A stretch of DNA of 64,000 nucleotides from Kitasatospora sp. MAA4 (GCF_029893355.1 NZ_JARZAI010000001.1:434001-498000), one strand, 5' to 3'; counted from the first letter of the stretch, positions 32,697 through 41,246 are shown. A program made the numbers and translations. The notes: generated by a model not told the origin, from the sequence alone.

Positions 32697-34100
32697 ATGA
32701 CGTACGGAGCACCGACCACCCATGTGGTCGACCTGACCGACCGCCAGGCGCTGCGGCAGTGGCGCCCGGCCGCCCCCGAGGTGCTGGCCGAGGCGCACCG
32801 CCTGAAGGAGGCCGCGCTGCTGGACTTCGGCCTGACCGAGTCCGCCGTCGCCTCCTGGCTCTACACCAAGTGCCACCACCAGCTGGCCACCACCGCCGTC
32901 GACACCGCCGCGGTGGTCGCCTCGGGGGACGGCAGCTGCCTGCTGCTCTACAACCCCGACTTCTTCCTCGCGATCGGCCTGGCCGGGGTCAAGTTCGTGC
33001 TCTTCCACGAGGCCCGGCACCTGATCCAGCGCCACCTGCTGGCCGATCCCGAGCTGCGCGCCGACCCGGTGTTCAAGCTGGCCGCCGAGGTGACCATCAA
33101 CCACGTCGCGCTGACCAGGCTCGGCCAAGGCACTGAACTGCCGCAGCGCGAGGGCGAGCCGGTCGGCATCGATCCGCGCGAGATCCACCTGCTGTACCAG
33201 GCCGACCTGGCCGAGCAGGGCCTGGCGCCCGTCGACTACGCCGCCTTCGTGGACACCGACCAGAGCGTCTACGGCGAGCTGAAACGGATGAAGAACCCGC
33301 CGGTGCCGGCCGAGCGCTGCCTGCACCTGCACGGCGACGGTCTGCCCGCGGACCAGGAGACGATCGACCAGGTCGGCTCGTCCGTGCTGCTCAACGCCCT
33401 GCTCGCGGCCCGCCGGGGCCATCGCGGTGCCGAACAGGAGCTGCTCGACCTGATGCACCGCACCGAGGGCGCCTCCGACCGGACGGCCGCGCTCTGGGGC
33501 AGGCTCGGGGCCGGGCTGCTGCGCGGGCAGACCACCCGCACCGGGCGGGTCGACTGGTGGCAGCGCTGGCTGGTGGACGTGCTGGCGAGCAAGCTGAGCG
33601 AGGGCGAGCGGCTGGTCTACCCGAAGAAGCGCGGAGCGCTGCTCGCGGCTCTCGGCCATCCGCCGATGCTCTCGCGGCGCGGTCCGGTGCGGCAGAAGGT
33701 GCTGGTCATCGCCTACGACACCTCGGGGTCGATGCCGGACACGGTCATCGACTGGCTGACCGAACTGGTCGGCCGGATCGACGGTGTCGAAGCGCACTGG
33801 CTCTCCTTCGACGCCGTCGTGATGCCGTTCCGCCCCGGCGAGCGGGTCTACGGCGGGGGCGGTACCAGCTTCCAGGCGGTGGTCGACTACGTCGAGGGCC
33901 GTTCCGCGAGCGGCGAGGGCAAACGGTTCGAGGAGAGCCCGGACGCCGTCATCATGCTCACCGACGGCTACGCACCGCCCGTCACCCCGGCCGACCCGGA
34001 TCGGTGGATCTGGCTGATCACCGACGGCGGCACCGACTGGCCCGACCACCACCACCCGCAGATGGCCTGCCACCGCGTCACCACAGGAGCAGCAGCATGA
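32697..34100 (+). CDS. DUF2201-type metallopeptidase-like protein with C-terminal vWA domain
   Basis: A 467-aa cytoplasmic protein. The N-terminal half contains a zinc-protease-like HEARH (H104-E105-x-x-H108) in VKFVLFHEARHLIQRH, as in the putative metallopeptidase domain that precedes DUF2201. The C-terminal third is a von Willebrand A domain with an intact MIDAS start D341-T-S343-G-S345 (IAYDTSGSM) and a later TDG. The partner gene starts inside its stop (ATGA overlap) and encodes a double-AAA ATPase. vWA/MoxR-type AAA pairs act as chaperones or metal-insertion machines and also appear in proposed conflict systems. The target here is unknown. GGGGAG upstream supports the start. Confidence 0.85.
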   Translation: MTYGAPTTHVVDLTDRQALRQWRPAAPEVLAEAHRLKEAALLDFGLTESAVASWLYTKCHHQLATTAVDTAAVVASGDGSCLLLYNPDFFLAIGLAGVKFVLFHEARHLIQRHLLADPELRADPVFKLAAEVTINHVALTRLGQGTELPQREGEPVGIDPREIHLLYQADLAEQGLAPVDYAAFVDTDQSVYGELKRMKNPPVPAERCLHLHGDGLPADQETIDQVGSSVLLNALLAARRGHRGAEQELLDLMHRTEGASDRTAALWGRLGAGLLRGQTTRTGRVDWWQRWLVDVLASKLSEGERLVYPKKRGALLAALGHPPMLSRRGPVRQKVLVIAYDTSGSMPDTVIDWLTELVGRIDGVEAHWLSFDAVVMPFRPGERVYGGGGTSFQAVVDYVEGRSASGEGKRFEESPDAVIMLTDGYAPPVTPADPDRWIWLITDGGTDWPDHHHPQMACHRVTTGAAA

Positions 34101-35977
34101 CCAGCACCGCAGCCCCGGCCGCAGCCCCGGCCCGGCCCTGGCGGGCCACCGCGACCTACCCGGTCCCGCCCGAGGGCTGGACGGGTGGCTCGCGCCTGGA
34201 GTCGTTCATCGACGCGATGATCGCGCTGGGCCAGACCGGGCAGATCTTCGGCGAGCACGGCATCGGGAAGACCTCCACCTTCCACACGCACCTGGCCGCC
34301 GCCCACCCGGGCGTCCAGCTGGTCGTGGTCCCGGCCGCCAACCTCACCCCCGACGACCTGCTCGCCAACGCCCCCGTCCGGGACGAGGCGACCGGCGCGC
34401 TGGTGCTGCGCCAGCTGGTGATGAGCCAGTTGAAGCCCGGGCGCCCGTTCGTGCTGCTGATCGACGACTCGCTGCAGGCAGGCGACACCATCCAGTCCCA
34501 GCTGATGCAGATCGCCTGCAACTGGACGCTGGGCGAGTACGACCTGCGGGCGCTGGGCTGCGTCGGGGTCTTTCTCACCGACAACGAGTCGCTGGCCGAA
34601 ACCAGCGCGCGGCGCAGCGACCTCGCCATCCTGGACCGGATGGTGACCATCAGGATCACCGCCAACGACACCGGCTGGCGCAAGGCGCTCGCCGCCCGCC
34701 ACCCGGACTGGGACCTCAAGCCGGTCTTCGCGCTCTGGGCCGCGCTCACCCCGACCGTCCGCGAGCTGCTCTCCCCGCGCACCCTGGAGCACGTGCTCGC
34801 CAACGCGCGCGAGGAGTTCCCGCTGGTCTGGGGCCTGCCGCTGGTCAACGGCGAACGGCTGCGGCTGGCCGAGCCCGGTGCCTCCGGCGCCCCCGGACCG
34901 GACCGGACGCACGAGATCCTGGACCGGATCGCCGCCGCGATCGGCGTCCGCAACCCCACCCGGATCGCCGACCCGGTGCGCCGGGTGCTGCGGGCGGCGC
35001 TGGCCAACCGCTGGGCCGTCCTGCTCCAGGGCCCGCCCGGCTGCGGCAAGACCGAGCTGGTACGCCAGCTGACCCGGGAGGGCCTGGGCCGCGAGCCGCT
35101 CTACTTCTCGATGCCGGTCACCAACGTCGAGGACCTCTGCGCGCCGATCCCCACCCCCGACGGCGCCCTGGAGAACCTGCTCGCCGTCAACTTCACCGGC
35201 TCCGAGCCGAAGGCGATCATCTGGGACGAGTACAACCGCCCCAAGGACAGGGCGGCCTTCGCCAAGCTGATGGAGATCACCCAGGAGTGGTCGATCGCCG
35301 GACACCGGATCGAGGGTCTGCGCGCGCAGGTCGCGTTGCAGAACCCGCCCTACCACCTGGGCCGCAAGCTGCTGGTGTCCCGCAACAACATCGCCCAGGC
35401 CACCCGCTTCACCGCCTCGCTGGACGTCGACCCGGCCGACATCCCGGCCAACGAGTGGCTGATAGCCCGCTACGGACCGGTCGCCGAGACGGTCCTGGAG
35501 TGGTGGAAGAACGACCTGGACGAGGAGGGGCGCGGCTGGATCACCAAGCGCACCATGGAACGGCTGATCAAGCTGCACCAGCACGGCCTACCGTTGCAGA
35601 TGGGCACCGTCTACCTGGGGGACGGCGAGTACGCCCCGGTCTCGCTCACCGCGCTGACCGACCGGCTGGCCGACCGCCCGGTGACCGGGCTACAGGAGAT
35701 CGCCGCCGCCGTCGACGTCTGGGAGAGCAGGCTCCAGCGGGCCGCCGAGCTCTCCAGCGAGGGCGGGAACGACACCGACCTGGTCCACCAGGCCATCGCC
35801 AACGCCGAGTTGTCGCAGCTGCGCAAGCACCGCGAGGAGGTGAGCAGGCTGGTCCACCGGCTGCCGGCGAAGCTGCGCTCGACCTACCTGGTCGGCGCGA
35901 CCGCGGAGCAGCAGCGCTTCTGGATCGAGCTCTTCGCCACGCTGCCGAAGGCGAAACGTGCCGCTGCGCGTCAGTGA
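34097..35977 (+). CDS. AAA-family ATPase with two ATPase modules (MoxR-like)
   Basis: A 626-aa cytoplasmic protein with two P-loops: GEHGIGKT near residue 53 and GPPGCGKT near residue 314. The second module has the Walker B IIWDEYNR and a MoxR-like substrate-loop region (MEITQEWSIAGHRIEG); the first has the VLLIDDSLQ B-motif. The C-terminal ~150 residues are helical and likely contact the vWA partner. The start at ATG 34097 overlaps the vWA gene stop and is preceded by AGGAGCAGC. The pair probably works as one machine that remodels a client protein with ATP. It is convergent with the SDR gene. Confidence 0.88.
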   Translation: MTSTAAPAAAPARPWRATATYPVPPEGWTGGSRLESFIDAMIALGQTGQIFGEHGIGKTSTFHTHLAAAHPGVQLVVVPAANLTPDDLLANAPVRDEATGALVLRQLVMSQLKPGRPFVLLIDDSLQAGDTIQSQLMQIACNWTLGEYDLRALGCVGVFLTDNESLAETSARRSDLAILDRMVTIRITANDTGWRKALAARHPDWDLKPVFALWAALTPTVRELLSPRTLEHVLANAREEFPLVWGLPLVNGERLRLAEPGASGAPGPDRTHEILDRIAAAIGVRNPTRIADPVRRVLRAALANRWAVLLQGPPGCGKTELVRQLTREGLGREPLYFSMPVTNVEDLCAPIPTPDGALENLLAVNFTGSEPKAIIWDEYNRPKDRAAFAKLMEITQEWSIAGHRIEGLRAQVALQNPPYHLGRKLLVSRNNIAQATRFTASLDVDPADIPANEWLIARYGPVAETVLEWWKNDLDEEGRGWITKRTMERLIKLHQHGLPLQMGTVYLGDGEYAPVSLTALTDRLADRPVTGLQEIAAAVDVWESRLQRAAELSSEGGNDTDLVHQAIANAELSQLRKHREEVSRLVHRLPAKLRSTYLVGATAEQQRFWIELFATLPKAKRAAARQ

Positions 35978-36014
35978 GTGGGTCGCGGCGCCACCGGCGG
36001 CACCTCTGGTCCGC

Positions 36015-37406
36015 TTACCATGCCGCCTCGCGGTAGTCCTTGAGGAAGACCCCGGCCACCGGATCCCCCGCCTCGCCGCGGACGATCGGGTCGTAGACGC
36101 GGGCGGCGCCGTCGACGATGTCCAGCGGCGTGCGCACGCCGCGCGCGGCGATCCGCGCCTTCTTCGGCGCCGGGTTCTCGTCGGTGATCCAGCCGGTGTC
36201 GACGGCGCACATGTGCACGCCCTGCGCAGCGAGTTCGGCCGCGCTGGTGCGGGTGAGCATGTTGAGCGCGGCCTTGGCCATGTTGGTGTGCGGGTGCCCG
36301 GCCGTCTTGTTGCGCACGGCGAACCGGCCCTCGACGGCGGTGACGTTGACGATGTAGCGGTTCGGATGCGGGGCGGCCAGCAGCAGCGGCAGCAGCCGGT
36401 CGCAGAGCAGGGCCGGGGCCAGCGCGTTGACCAGCTGGGTCTCCAGCACCTCGGCCGGGTCCAGCGCGCCGAGCCGGACGGACCAGGAGTTTTCGGCGGC
36501 GGTGTCCGGCAGCAGCCCGGCCTCGTCCGGCTCCTCCGGTGCGTCCGCCACTGCGCTGAGCCGGCCGGACGGCCCACCGGGGGCCAGCTCGGCGGCCGGC
36601 CAGGCGGTCGTCAGCGCGGGCATCGGCCGGAAGCCGGGCGCGTGCGAGACGGCGCGGCTTCCGGCCGGGAGCGCGGCGTGCTCGCCGGCGGCCAGCAGGG
36701 CGTAGGAGCCGGGCGGTCGGCGCAGCGTCTGGGCGGCGTTGTTGACCAGGATGTCGAGCGGGCGCCCCTCGGCGCGCAGGCGCTCGCAGAGCCCGAGCAC
36801 CTGGCGCGGATCACGCAGGTCGATGCCGACCACGGTGAGCCGGTCCAGCCACTTCTCGCTGCCGGGTGCGGCCTGGAAGCGGCGCACGGTGTCGTGCGGG
36901 AAGCGGCTGGTGACGATCAGTTCGACGCCGTCCCGGAGCATCATCAGCGCCAGCTGGAAGCCGATCTTGACCCGTCCGCCGGTGAGCAGTGCGCGGCGGC
37001 CCCGCAGGTCGGTGGAGAGCGCCCGGCGCGCGGTGTTGTCGCGCGCGCAGGGCGGGCAGAGCGCGTGGTAGAAGCCGTCGACCTGCCGGTAGAACGACTT
37101 GCAGACGTAGCAGCGGCGCGGGCGCAGGAACTCGCCCACCGGCTCCGGCGCCGAGGGCAGCGCCAGCGGCGCGTCCTCCCGACGGTCCGAGCCGCCGGTG
37201 GCGGTCGCCGCTATCAGCGCCGCGTCCGCGTCGGCGGCCGCGGCGCGGCGGTCCCTGCGGCGCTGGTGGCGGCCCTCGCGGACCAGCGCCTCGGCGACCC
37301 GCTCGGCCCGCAGCCGCACCGGATGGTCGGCCGGCAGCTCGCGCAGCCGGCCTACGGTACGTGAGTAGGCGGCGAGTTCCTCGTCCGTCACCTCGGCGTG
37401 CTGCAC
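36015..37406 (-). CDS. SDR-family oxidoreductase with N-terminal zinc knuckle
   Basis: A 463-aa protein. Residues 1-90 are charged and helical. C99-x2-C102...C117-x2-C120 form a zinc-binding knuckle, and a Rossmann SDR domain starts at TGGRVKIG (142-149) with ILVNNAAQTLRR. The usual catalytic Tyr of YxxxK is replaced: the segment reads HTNMAKAAL, with Thr four residues before the Lys. This atypical SDR form with a zinc finger occurs across actinobacteria and some eukaryotes; substrate unknown. It is the last coding gene before a tRNA on the same strand. Confidence 0.85.
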   Translation of the reverse strand: MQHAEVTDEELAAYSRTVGRLRELPADHPVRLRAERVAEALVREGRHQRRRDRRAAAADADAALIAATATGGSDRREDAPLALPSAPEPVGEFLRPRRCYVCKSFYRQVDGFYHALCPPCARDNTARRALSTDLRGRRALLTGGRVKIGFQLALMMLRDGVELIVTSRFPHDTVRRFQAAPGSEKWLDRLTVVGIDLRDPRQVLGLCERLRAEGRPLDILVNNAAQTLRRPPGSYALLAAGEHAALPAGSRAVSHAPGFRPMPALTTAWPAAELAPGGPSGRLSAVADAPEEPDEAGLLPDTAAENSWSVRLGALDPAEVLETQLVNALAPALLCDRLLPLLLAAPHPNRYIVNVTAVEGRFAVRNKTAGHPHTNMAKAALNMLTRTSAAELAAQGVHMCAVDTGWITDENPAPKKARIAARGVRTPLDIVDGAARVYDPIVRGEAGDPVAGVFLKDYREAAW

Positions 37407-37431
37407 TGCCTCTCCCCGCGTCCGCCCTGCC

Positions 37432-37506
37432 TGGTGGTCCCGGCCGGATTCGAACCGGCGTACCCGACTTGCAAAGCCGGCGCGCCTGCCTCTGCGCTAC
37501 GGGACC
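37432..37506 (-). tRNA. tRNA with anticodon UGC (alanine codon GCA), atypical acceptor stem
   Basis: Folds as a full cloverleaf on the minus strand: acceptor GGTCCCG/CGGGACC, D arm with 4-bp GCGC stem, anticodon arm CCGGC-TTTGCAA-GTCGG, four-base variable loop, T arm GCCGG-TTCGAAT-CCGGC, discriminator A and an encoded CCA (37432-37434). The loop gives anticodon UGC, the alanine codon GCA. The third acceptor pair is U3-A70 instead of the G3-U70 that alanyl-tRNA synthetase requires, so its charging is questionable. It stands alone between the SDR and HAD genes. Confidence 0.85.
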
Positions 37507-37562
37507 CTGGAAACCACGGATGCTAGCGGGTACCCCGGACCCCCACGGCGGCGGGTGCCTCG

Positions 37563-38162
37563 TCAGCTGATCGCGTGGATGGCCGTGCCGTCCGGGGCCA
37601 AGTCCTCGGCGAAGCGCCGCAGTACGGCGAAGTCCTCCGGCAGCAGGCCCAGTTTGGGGTCGACCCGGTGGAGGAGGGCGGGGCCCGGGTGGTGGTCGCG
37701 GACCCAGGCGCGGTCGGGCTCGCCGATCTCGTCGTCGACCCAGGCGAACGGCCGGCCTGCCGCCCACGCGACGATCTCGGGGGTCTTCCAGAACACCCCG
37801 CCCTCCGGCGTCGGGCGCGGTACGGACCAGGCGATGAACGGGAGTTCGGGCAGGCCGAGGACCGGGGACACGTACGCGTTGGCCTCCTCCTCCCAGGTGG
37901 TCGCCCACACCAGGTCGAAGGGCAGCGCCGCGAGGGCCGGCCCGTGGTCGGGGTTGAGCCACACGCGCAGCGGTCTCGGCCGGCTCTCGGGTATGTCCCA
38001 GGCGGCGAGGCGTCGTTGCTCGGCGGCCACCCAGCGCGGCGTCAGCAGGCGGTGGGTGCGGTATCCGGCGGGGCGGCGCTGCGGCTTCGCGGCATACGGG
38101 TTCAGCGGGCCGTCCACGTCCAGCAGGAGGAGGGGGCGCTGCGGCGGAGAGGGGGCGGTCAT
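37563..38162 (-). CDS. HAD-like hydrolase family protein
   Basis: A 199-aa protein with HAD-type motifs: motif I LLLDVDGPLNPY near residue 17 with the nucleophile/acid pair D-x-D, motif II in WATTWEEEAN, and the acidic motif IV FAWVDDEIGEPD. The missing cap domain and the LNP variant match the actinobacterial HAD group annotated only as hypothetical or HAD domain-containing. It probably acts as a phosphatase on an unknown substrate. The ATG at 38162 was chosen because the conserved N-terminus begins shortly after; the longer frame adds a cysteine-rich non-conserved stretch. Confidence 0.75.
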   Translation of the reverse strand: MTAPSPPQRPLLLLDVDGPLNPYAAKPQRRPAGYRTHRLLTPRWVAAEQRRLAAWDIPESRPRPLRVWLNPDHGPALAALPFDLVWATTWEEEANAYVSPVLGLPELPFIAWSVPRPTPEGGVFWKTPEIVAWAAGRPFAWVDDEIGEPDRAWVRDHHPGPALLHRVDPKLGLLPEDFAVLRRFAEDLAPDGTAIHAIS

Positions 38163-38234
38163 GTTCTGAAAGTACCGCGCATGATCCAGCTCTGGACGGC
38201 TCGCACCGGCACCCAGTATCCTGCACCAGTGACA

Positions 38235-38280
38235 GCAATTGCAAGCCATAGCCCACCAGTTGGAACGTTATCAGGTAACG
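38235..38280. promoter_or_regulatory. Inverted repeats between HAD and aldo/keto reductase genes
   Basis: GCAATTGC (38235-38242, perfect palindrome) and CGTTATCAGGTAACG (38266-38280, perfect 5-bp arms CGTTA/TAACG) lie in the 177-bp divergent region 38163-38339, which is noticeably AT-richer than its surroundings. They are candidate operators for the aldo/keto reductase gene. Confidence 0.45.
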
Positions 38281-38339
38281 ACCCCTTTGCGCAAGCCCGT
38301 TGCGGCCATCTCTTCGAACCCCTGACGAAAGGCTCTCCC

Positions 38340-39251
38340 ATGACGACCTCGCAGACGACCACCACCGCTGCTGCCGCGGGCACTTGGCGACTCGGTGACC
38401 TGACCGTCAACCGGATCGGCTTCGGGGCGATGCGGCTGACCGGCAGTGGCGCCTTCGACCGGGGCGTGCCGAGTGACCGCGACCGGGTGATCGGTGTGCT
38501 GCGCCGTGCCGTCGAACTGGGCGTCAACCACATCGACACGGCGGCCTTCTACTTCTCCTCGCTGCGCTCCGCCAACGAGTTGATCAACCGCGCGCTGGCG
38601 CCCTACCCGGACGACCTGGTCATCACCACCAAGGTCGGGCCCGGCCGCGACCCGTCCGGTGAGTGGCTCTGGGCCGCACCCGAGCAGCTGCGCGGCCAGG
38701 TCGAGGAGAACCTGCGCCAGCTGGGCCGCGACCACCTGGACGTGGTGAACCTGCGCCGGATCGGGGTCGAGCCGATCGCTGAGCACTTCGGCGCGCTGGC
38801 CGAGCTGCGCGAGGCCGGGCTGATCCGCCATCTGGGCCTGTCCAACGTCGGGCCCGAGCACCTGGCCGAGGCCCAGGCCATCGCGCCCGTGGTCTGCGTG
38901 CAGAACCGCTACAGCCTCGAGTCGCGCACGGCGGGCTCCGAGGAGCTGCTGCGGATCTGCGCGGAGCAGGGCATCGCGTTCGTCCCGTTCTTCGCCATCG
39001 CCGGAGACGGCCGCGAGGGCGGCGCGTCCGCCGCCCAGGCCGACGCGGTCCTCGCTGTCGCCCGCGCGCACGGCGCGACGCCCGCGCAGGTCCGGCTGGC
39101 GTGGACGTTGCACCGCGGCCCGCACGTGCTGGCCATCCCGGGCACCGGCAACCCCGACCACCTGGTCGACAACGTGGCGGCCGGCGCGCTGCGGCTCTCG
39201 GCGCAGGACCTGGCCCTCCTCGAACCACTCGGTGAGCCGGCCGCGCAGTAG
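38340..39251 (+). CDS. Aldo/keto reductase
   Basis: A 303-aa TIM-barrel NADPH-dependent reductase. The catalytic Asp is in NHIDTAAFY, the Tyr in AFYFSS and the Lys in VITTKVG. In the strand that usually carries the active-site His the sequence reads DVVNLRRIG, as in a common actinobacterial AKR subgroup. The nicotinamide-phosphate region IPGTGNPDHLVDN is present. The ATG at 38340 follows GAAAGG. Two inverted repeats upstream suggest a dedicated, unlinked regulator. The substrate is an unknown carbonyl compound. Confidence 0.92.
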   Translation: MTTSQTTTTAAAAGTWRLGDLTVNRIGFGAMRLTGSGAFDRGVPSDRDRVIGVLRRAVELGVNHIDTAAFYFSSLRSANELINRALAPYPDDLVITTKVGPGRDPSGEWLWAAPEQLRGQVEENLRQLGRDHLDVVNLRRIGVEPIAEHFGALAELREAGLIRHLGLSNVGPEHLAEAQAIAPVVCVQNRYSLESRTAGSEELLRICAEQGIAFVPFFAIAGDGREGGASAAQADAVLAVARAHGATPAQVRLAWTLHRGPHVLAIPGTGNPDHLVDNVAAGALRLSAQDLALLEPLGEPAAQ

Positions 39252-39405
39252 TCGAGAGGGCAGCCCGGTCGGGAGCCAGTCAGGTGACGGCACCGTCCCA
39301 GCTCTGGCAGAACCGACCGGGTGCGCGGAAAATGGGCGCGAAGGGCCTGCCGGTGAGGTCTTCCGCCCGGACGGCCGGGGTGTCGTGCGAGTGAGGTGGG
39401 TCCCT

Positions 39406-40971
39406 GTGTCGAATCCCTCCGGTGATCGCGGGTCAGCCACGGGGATGCTCGCCCCTGGATCGGGCGCGGGGGAGAAGGGGCTCAAGACCGGTGCGCTGGG
39501 CCTGTTCTCCTCGGTGGCGATCGGGCTGGCCTCCACCGCACCGGCGTACAGCCTGGCGGCCACGCTCGGTCTGATCGTGGTGGGCGTGGGCCTGCAGGCC
39601 CCGATCATCACGATCCTGGCGTTCATCCCGATGCTGCTGATCGCCTTCGCCTACAAGGAGCTCAACGCCGCCGACCCCGACTGCGGGACCACCTTCACCT
39701 GGGCGGCGCGGGCGTTCGGCCCGCGCACCGGCTGGATGGGCGGCTGGGGCATCGTCATCGCCGACATCATCGTGATGGCGAACCTGGCGCAGATCGCCGG
39801 TATCTACGGCTTCCGGCTGATCGGCCTCGACTCGCTGGCCGGCAACAAGACCTGGACCACCCTGGCCGGGGTGGTGTGGATCATCGTGATGACGGCGATC
39901 TGCTACGTCGGCATCGAGATCTCGGCGGCCCTGCAGCGCTGGCTGCTCTGCGTCGAGGTTCTGATGCTGCTGCTGCTCTCCGTCACCGCCCTGGCCAAGG
40001 TCTACGGCGGCTCGCCGCCCGCCACCGCGATGCACATCTCGGGGTCCTGGTTCAACCCGTTCAACGTCGGCTCGGCCAGCGCGCTGACCAGTGGCATCCT
40101 GGCGGCCGTCTTCATCTACTGGGGCTGGGACACGGCGGTCTCCGTCAACGAGGAGACCGCCGACAGCGCGCGGACGCCGGGCCGGGCCGCGGTCATCTCC
40201 ACCGTCCTGCTGCTGGTCATCTACGCCCTGGTCGCCACCTCGGCGCAGGCCTTCGCCGGTGTCGGCACCAAGGGGATCGGGTTGGCCAACGCCGACAACT
40301 CCGGCGACGTGCTCTCGGGCCTGGGCAGCGCGGTCTTCGGCGACAAGGGCCTGGGATGGTTCCTCACCAAGCTGCTGATCTTCATGGTGCTGACCTCGTC
40401 CGCCGCCTCCACCCAGACCACCATCCTGCCGACCGCCCGCACCACCTTCTCGATGGCCGCGCACAAGGCGATCCCCGAGCAGTTCGCCCGGGTGCACCGC
40501 CGCTTCCTCACCCCGACCTGGTCGACCGTGGTGATGGGTCTGGCCTCGATCGCGTTCTACGTGCTGCTGACGGTGATCAGCGGAAACGTGCTGGCCGACT
40601 CGATCGCCTCGGTGGGCCTCGGCATCGCCTTCTACTACGGCCTGACCGGCTTCGCCTGCGTCTGGTACTTCCGCCGCCAGCTCACCCGCAGCTTCCGGGA
40701 CTTCATGATCAAGGGGCTGCTGCCGCTGCTCGGCGGGCTGATCCTGCTGTACTTCTTCTGCTACGCCGCCTTCGACGTGTACGCGAAGCCCGACTACGGC
40801 ACGACCTCGGTGGACCTGCCGATCTTCGGGAGGACCGGCGGGGTGACGGTCATCGGTCTGGGCGCCCTGCTGCTCGGTGTGGTGCTGATGCTGGTCCAGT
40901 GGGCGGTGCAGGGCTCCTGGTTCCGCGACCCGGACGTCCCGGTCAGCGCCGCGGCCCGCGACGAGCCCTGA
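39406..40971 (+). CDS. APC-family amino-acid permease
   Basis: A 521-aa membrane protein with about 12 hydrophobic segments, starting SVAIGLASTAPAYSLAA after a cytoplasmic Gly-rich tail. The GWDTAVSVNEETAD loop and the STQTTILPTARTTFSMA segment are typical of the APC amino-acid/polyamine/organocation superfamily. I chose GTG 39406 because GAGGTGGG lies five bases upstream. It likely imports an amino acid or amine. A 154-bp non-coding region (39252-39405) before it shows no clear element. Confidence 0.9.
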   Translation: MSNPSGDRGSATGMLAPGSGAGEKGLKTGALGLFSSVAIGLASTAPAYSLAATLGLIVVGVGLQAPIITILAFIPMLLIAFAYKELNAADPDCGTTFTWAARAFGPRTGWMGGWGIVIADIIVMANLAQIAGIYGFRLIGLDSLAGNKTWTTLAGVVWIIVMTAICYVGIEISAALQRWLLCVEVLMLLLLSVTALAKVYGGSPPATAMHISGSWFNPFNVGSASALTSGILAAVFIYWGWDTAVSVNEETADSARTPGRAAVISTVLLLVIYALVATSAQAFAGVGTKGIGLANADNSGDVLSGLGSAVFGDKGLGWFLTKLLIFMVLTSSAASTQTTILPTARTTFSMAAHKAIPEQFARVHRRFLTPTWSTVVMGLASIAFYVLLTVISGNVLADSIASVGLGIAFYYGLTGFACVWYFRRQLTRSFRDFMIKGLLPLLGGLILLYFFCYAAFDVYAKPDYGTTSVDLPIFGRTGGVTVIGLGALLLGVVLMLVQWAVQGSWFRDPDVPVSAAARDEP

Positions 40972-41067
40972 CCCCTCCTCGCCGTGTCAGCGCTGTGTCA
41001 GTCGGATATCAGCGGCGACCGGCAGGATAGGTCCTGTGAACGGGACGGGAAACCGGACCGGGAACAG

Positions 41068-41159
41068 GGAGAGGTGCCCGGAGCGGTTTATCGGGGATCG
41101 GAGCCTTGGCTCTGATCGGGTCCCAGTGGCCCACGCAGGTTCGAATCCTGCCTTCTCCG
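41068..41159 (+). tRNA. Class II (serine-like) tRNA-like element with abnormal anticodon arm
   Basis: Acceptor GGAGAGG (41068-41074) pairs with CTTCTCC (41152-41158), discriminator G (41159). D arm CCCG...CGGG holds AGCGG. T arm GCAGG-TTCGAAT-CCTGC (41135-41151) is perfect, and a long variable arm GGGTCC-CAGT-GGCCC lies before it. The body looks like tRNA-Ser. The anticodon arm is abnormal: the arms pair as ATCGGAGC / GCTCTGAT, leaving only CTTG in the loop. A 6-bp stem leaves an 8-base loop and a 5-bp stem a 10-base loop; no seven-base loop with U33 is possible. No CCA is encoded. It may be a degenerate tRNA-Ser or a dedicated noncanonical tRNA for the cluster that starts 88 bp downstream. 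Confidence 0.5.
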
Positions 41160-41234
41160 CAAAAGATATTACCGTCGTATTCTGTGTGAAATAGTGCGTG
41201 CCGTATTTCTGTCGTGCGTATAGAGAAGTTCTAG

Positions 41235-41240
41235 TACGCT
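41235..41240 (+). promoter_or_regulatory. Probable -10 of the P450 gene (leaderless start)
   Basis: TACGCT ends six bases before the ATG at 41247, so transcription would start at the start codon. The preceding 41160-41234 is unusually AT-rich and carries a loose repeat (CCGTCGTATTCTGTGTG and CCGTATTTCTGTCGTGCG). No good -35 is seen. Confidence 0.45.
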
Positions 41241-41246
41241 GGCCCA

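Noticed and set aside
32342..32719. Minus-strand open frame between melC1 and the vWA gene
   Set aside because: It has no ribosome-binding site, overlaps the vWA start and has irregular composition; it appears to be an open frame by chance in AT-richer DNA.
41068..41159. Selenocysteine tRNA
   Set aside because: The acceptor/T arrangement is 7/5, the D stem is short and there is no UCA anticodon; it does not fit SelC.
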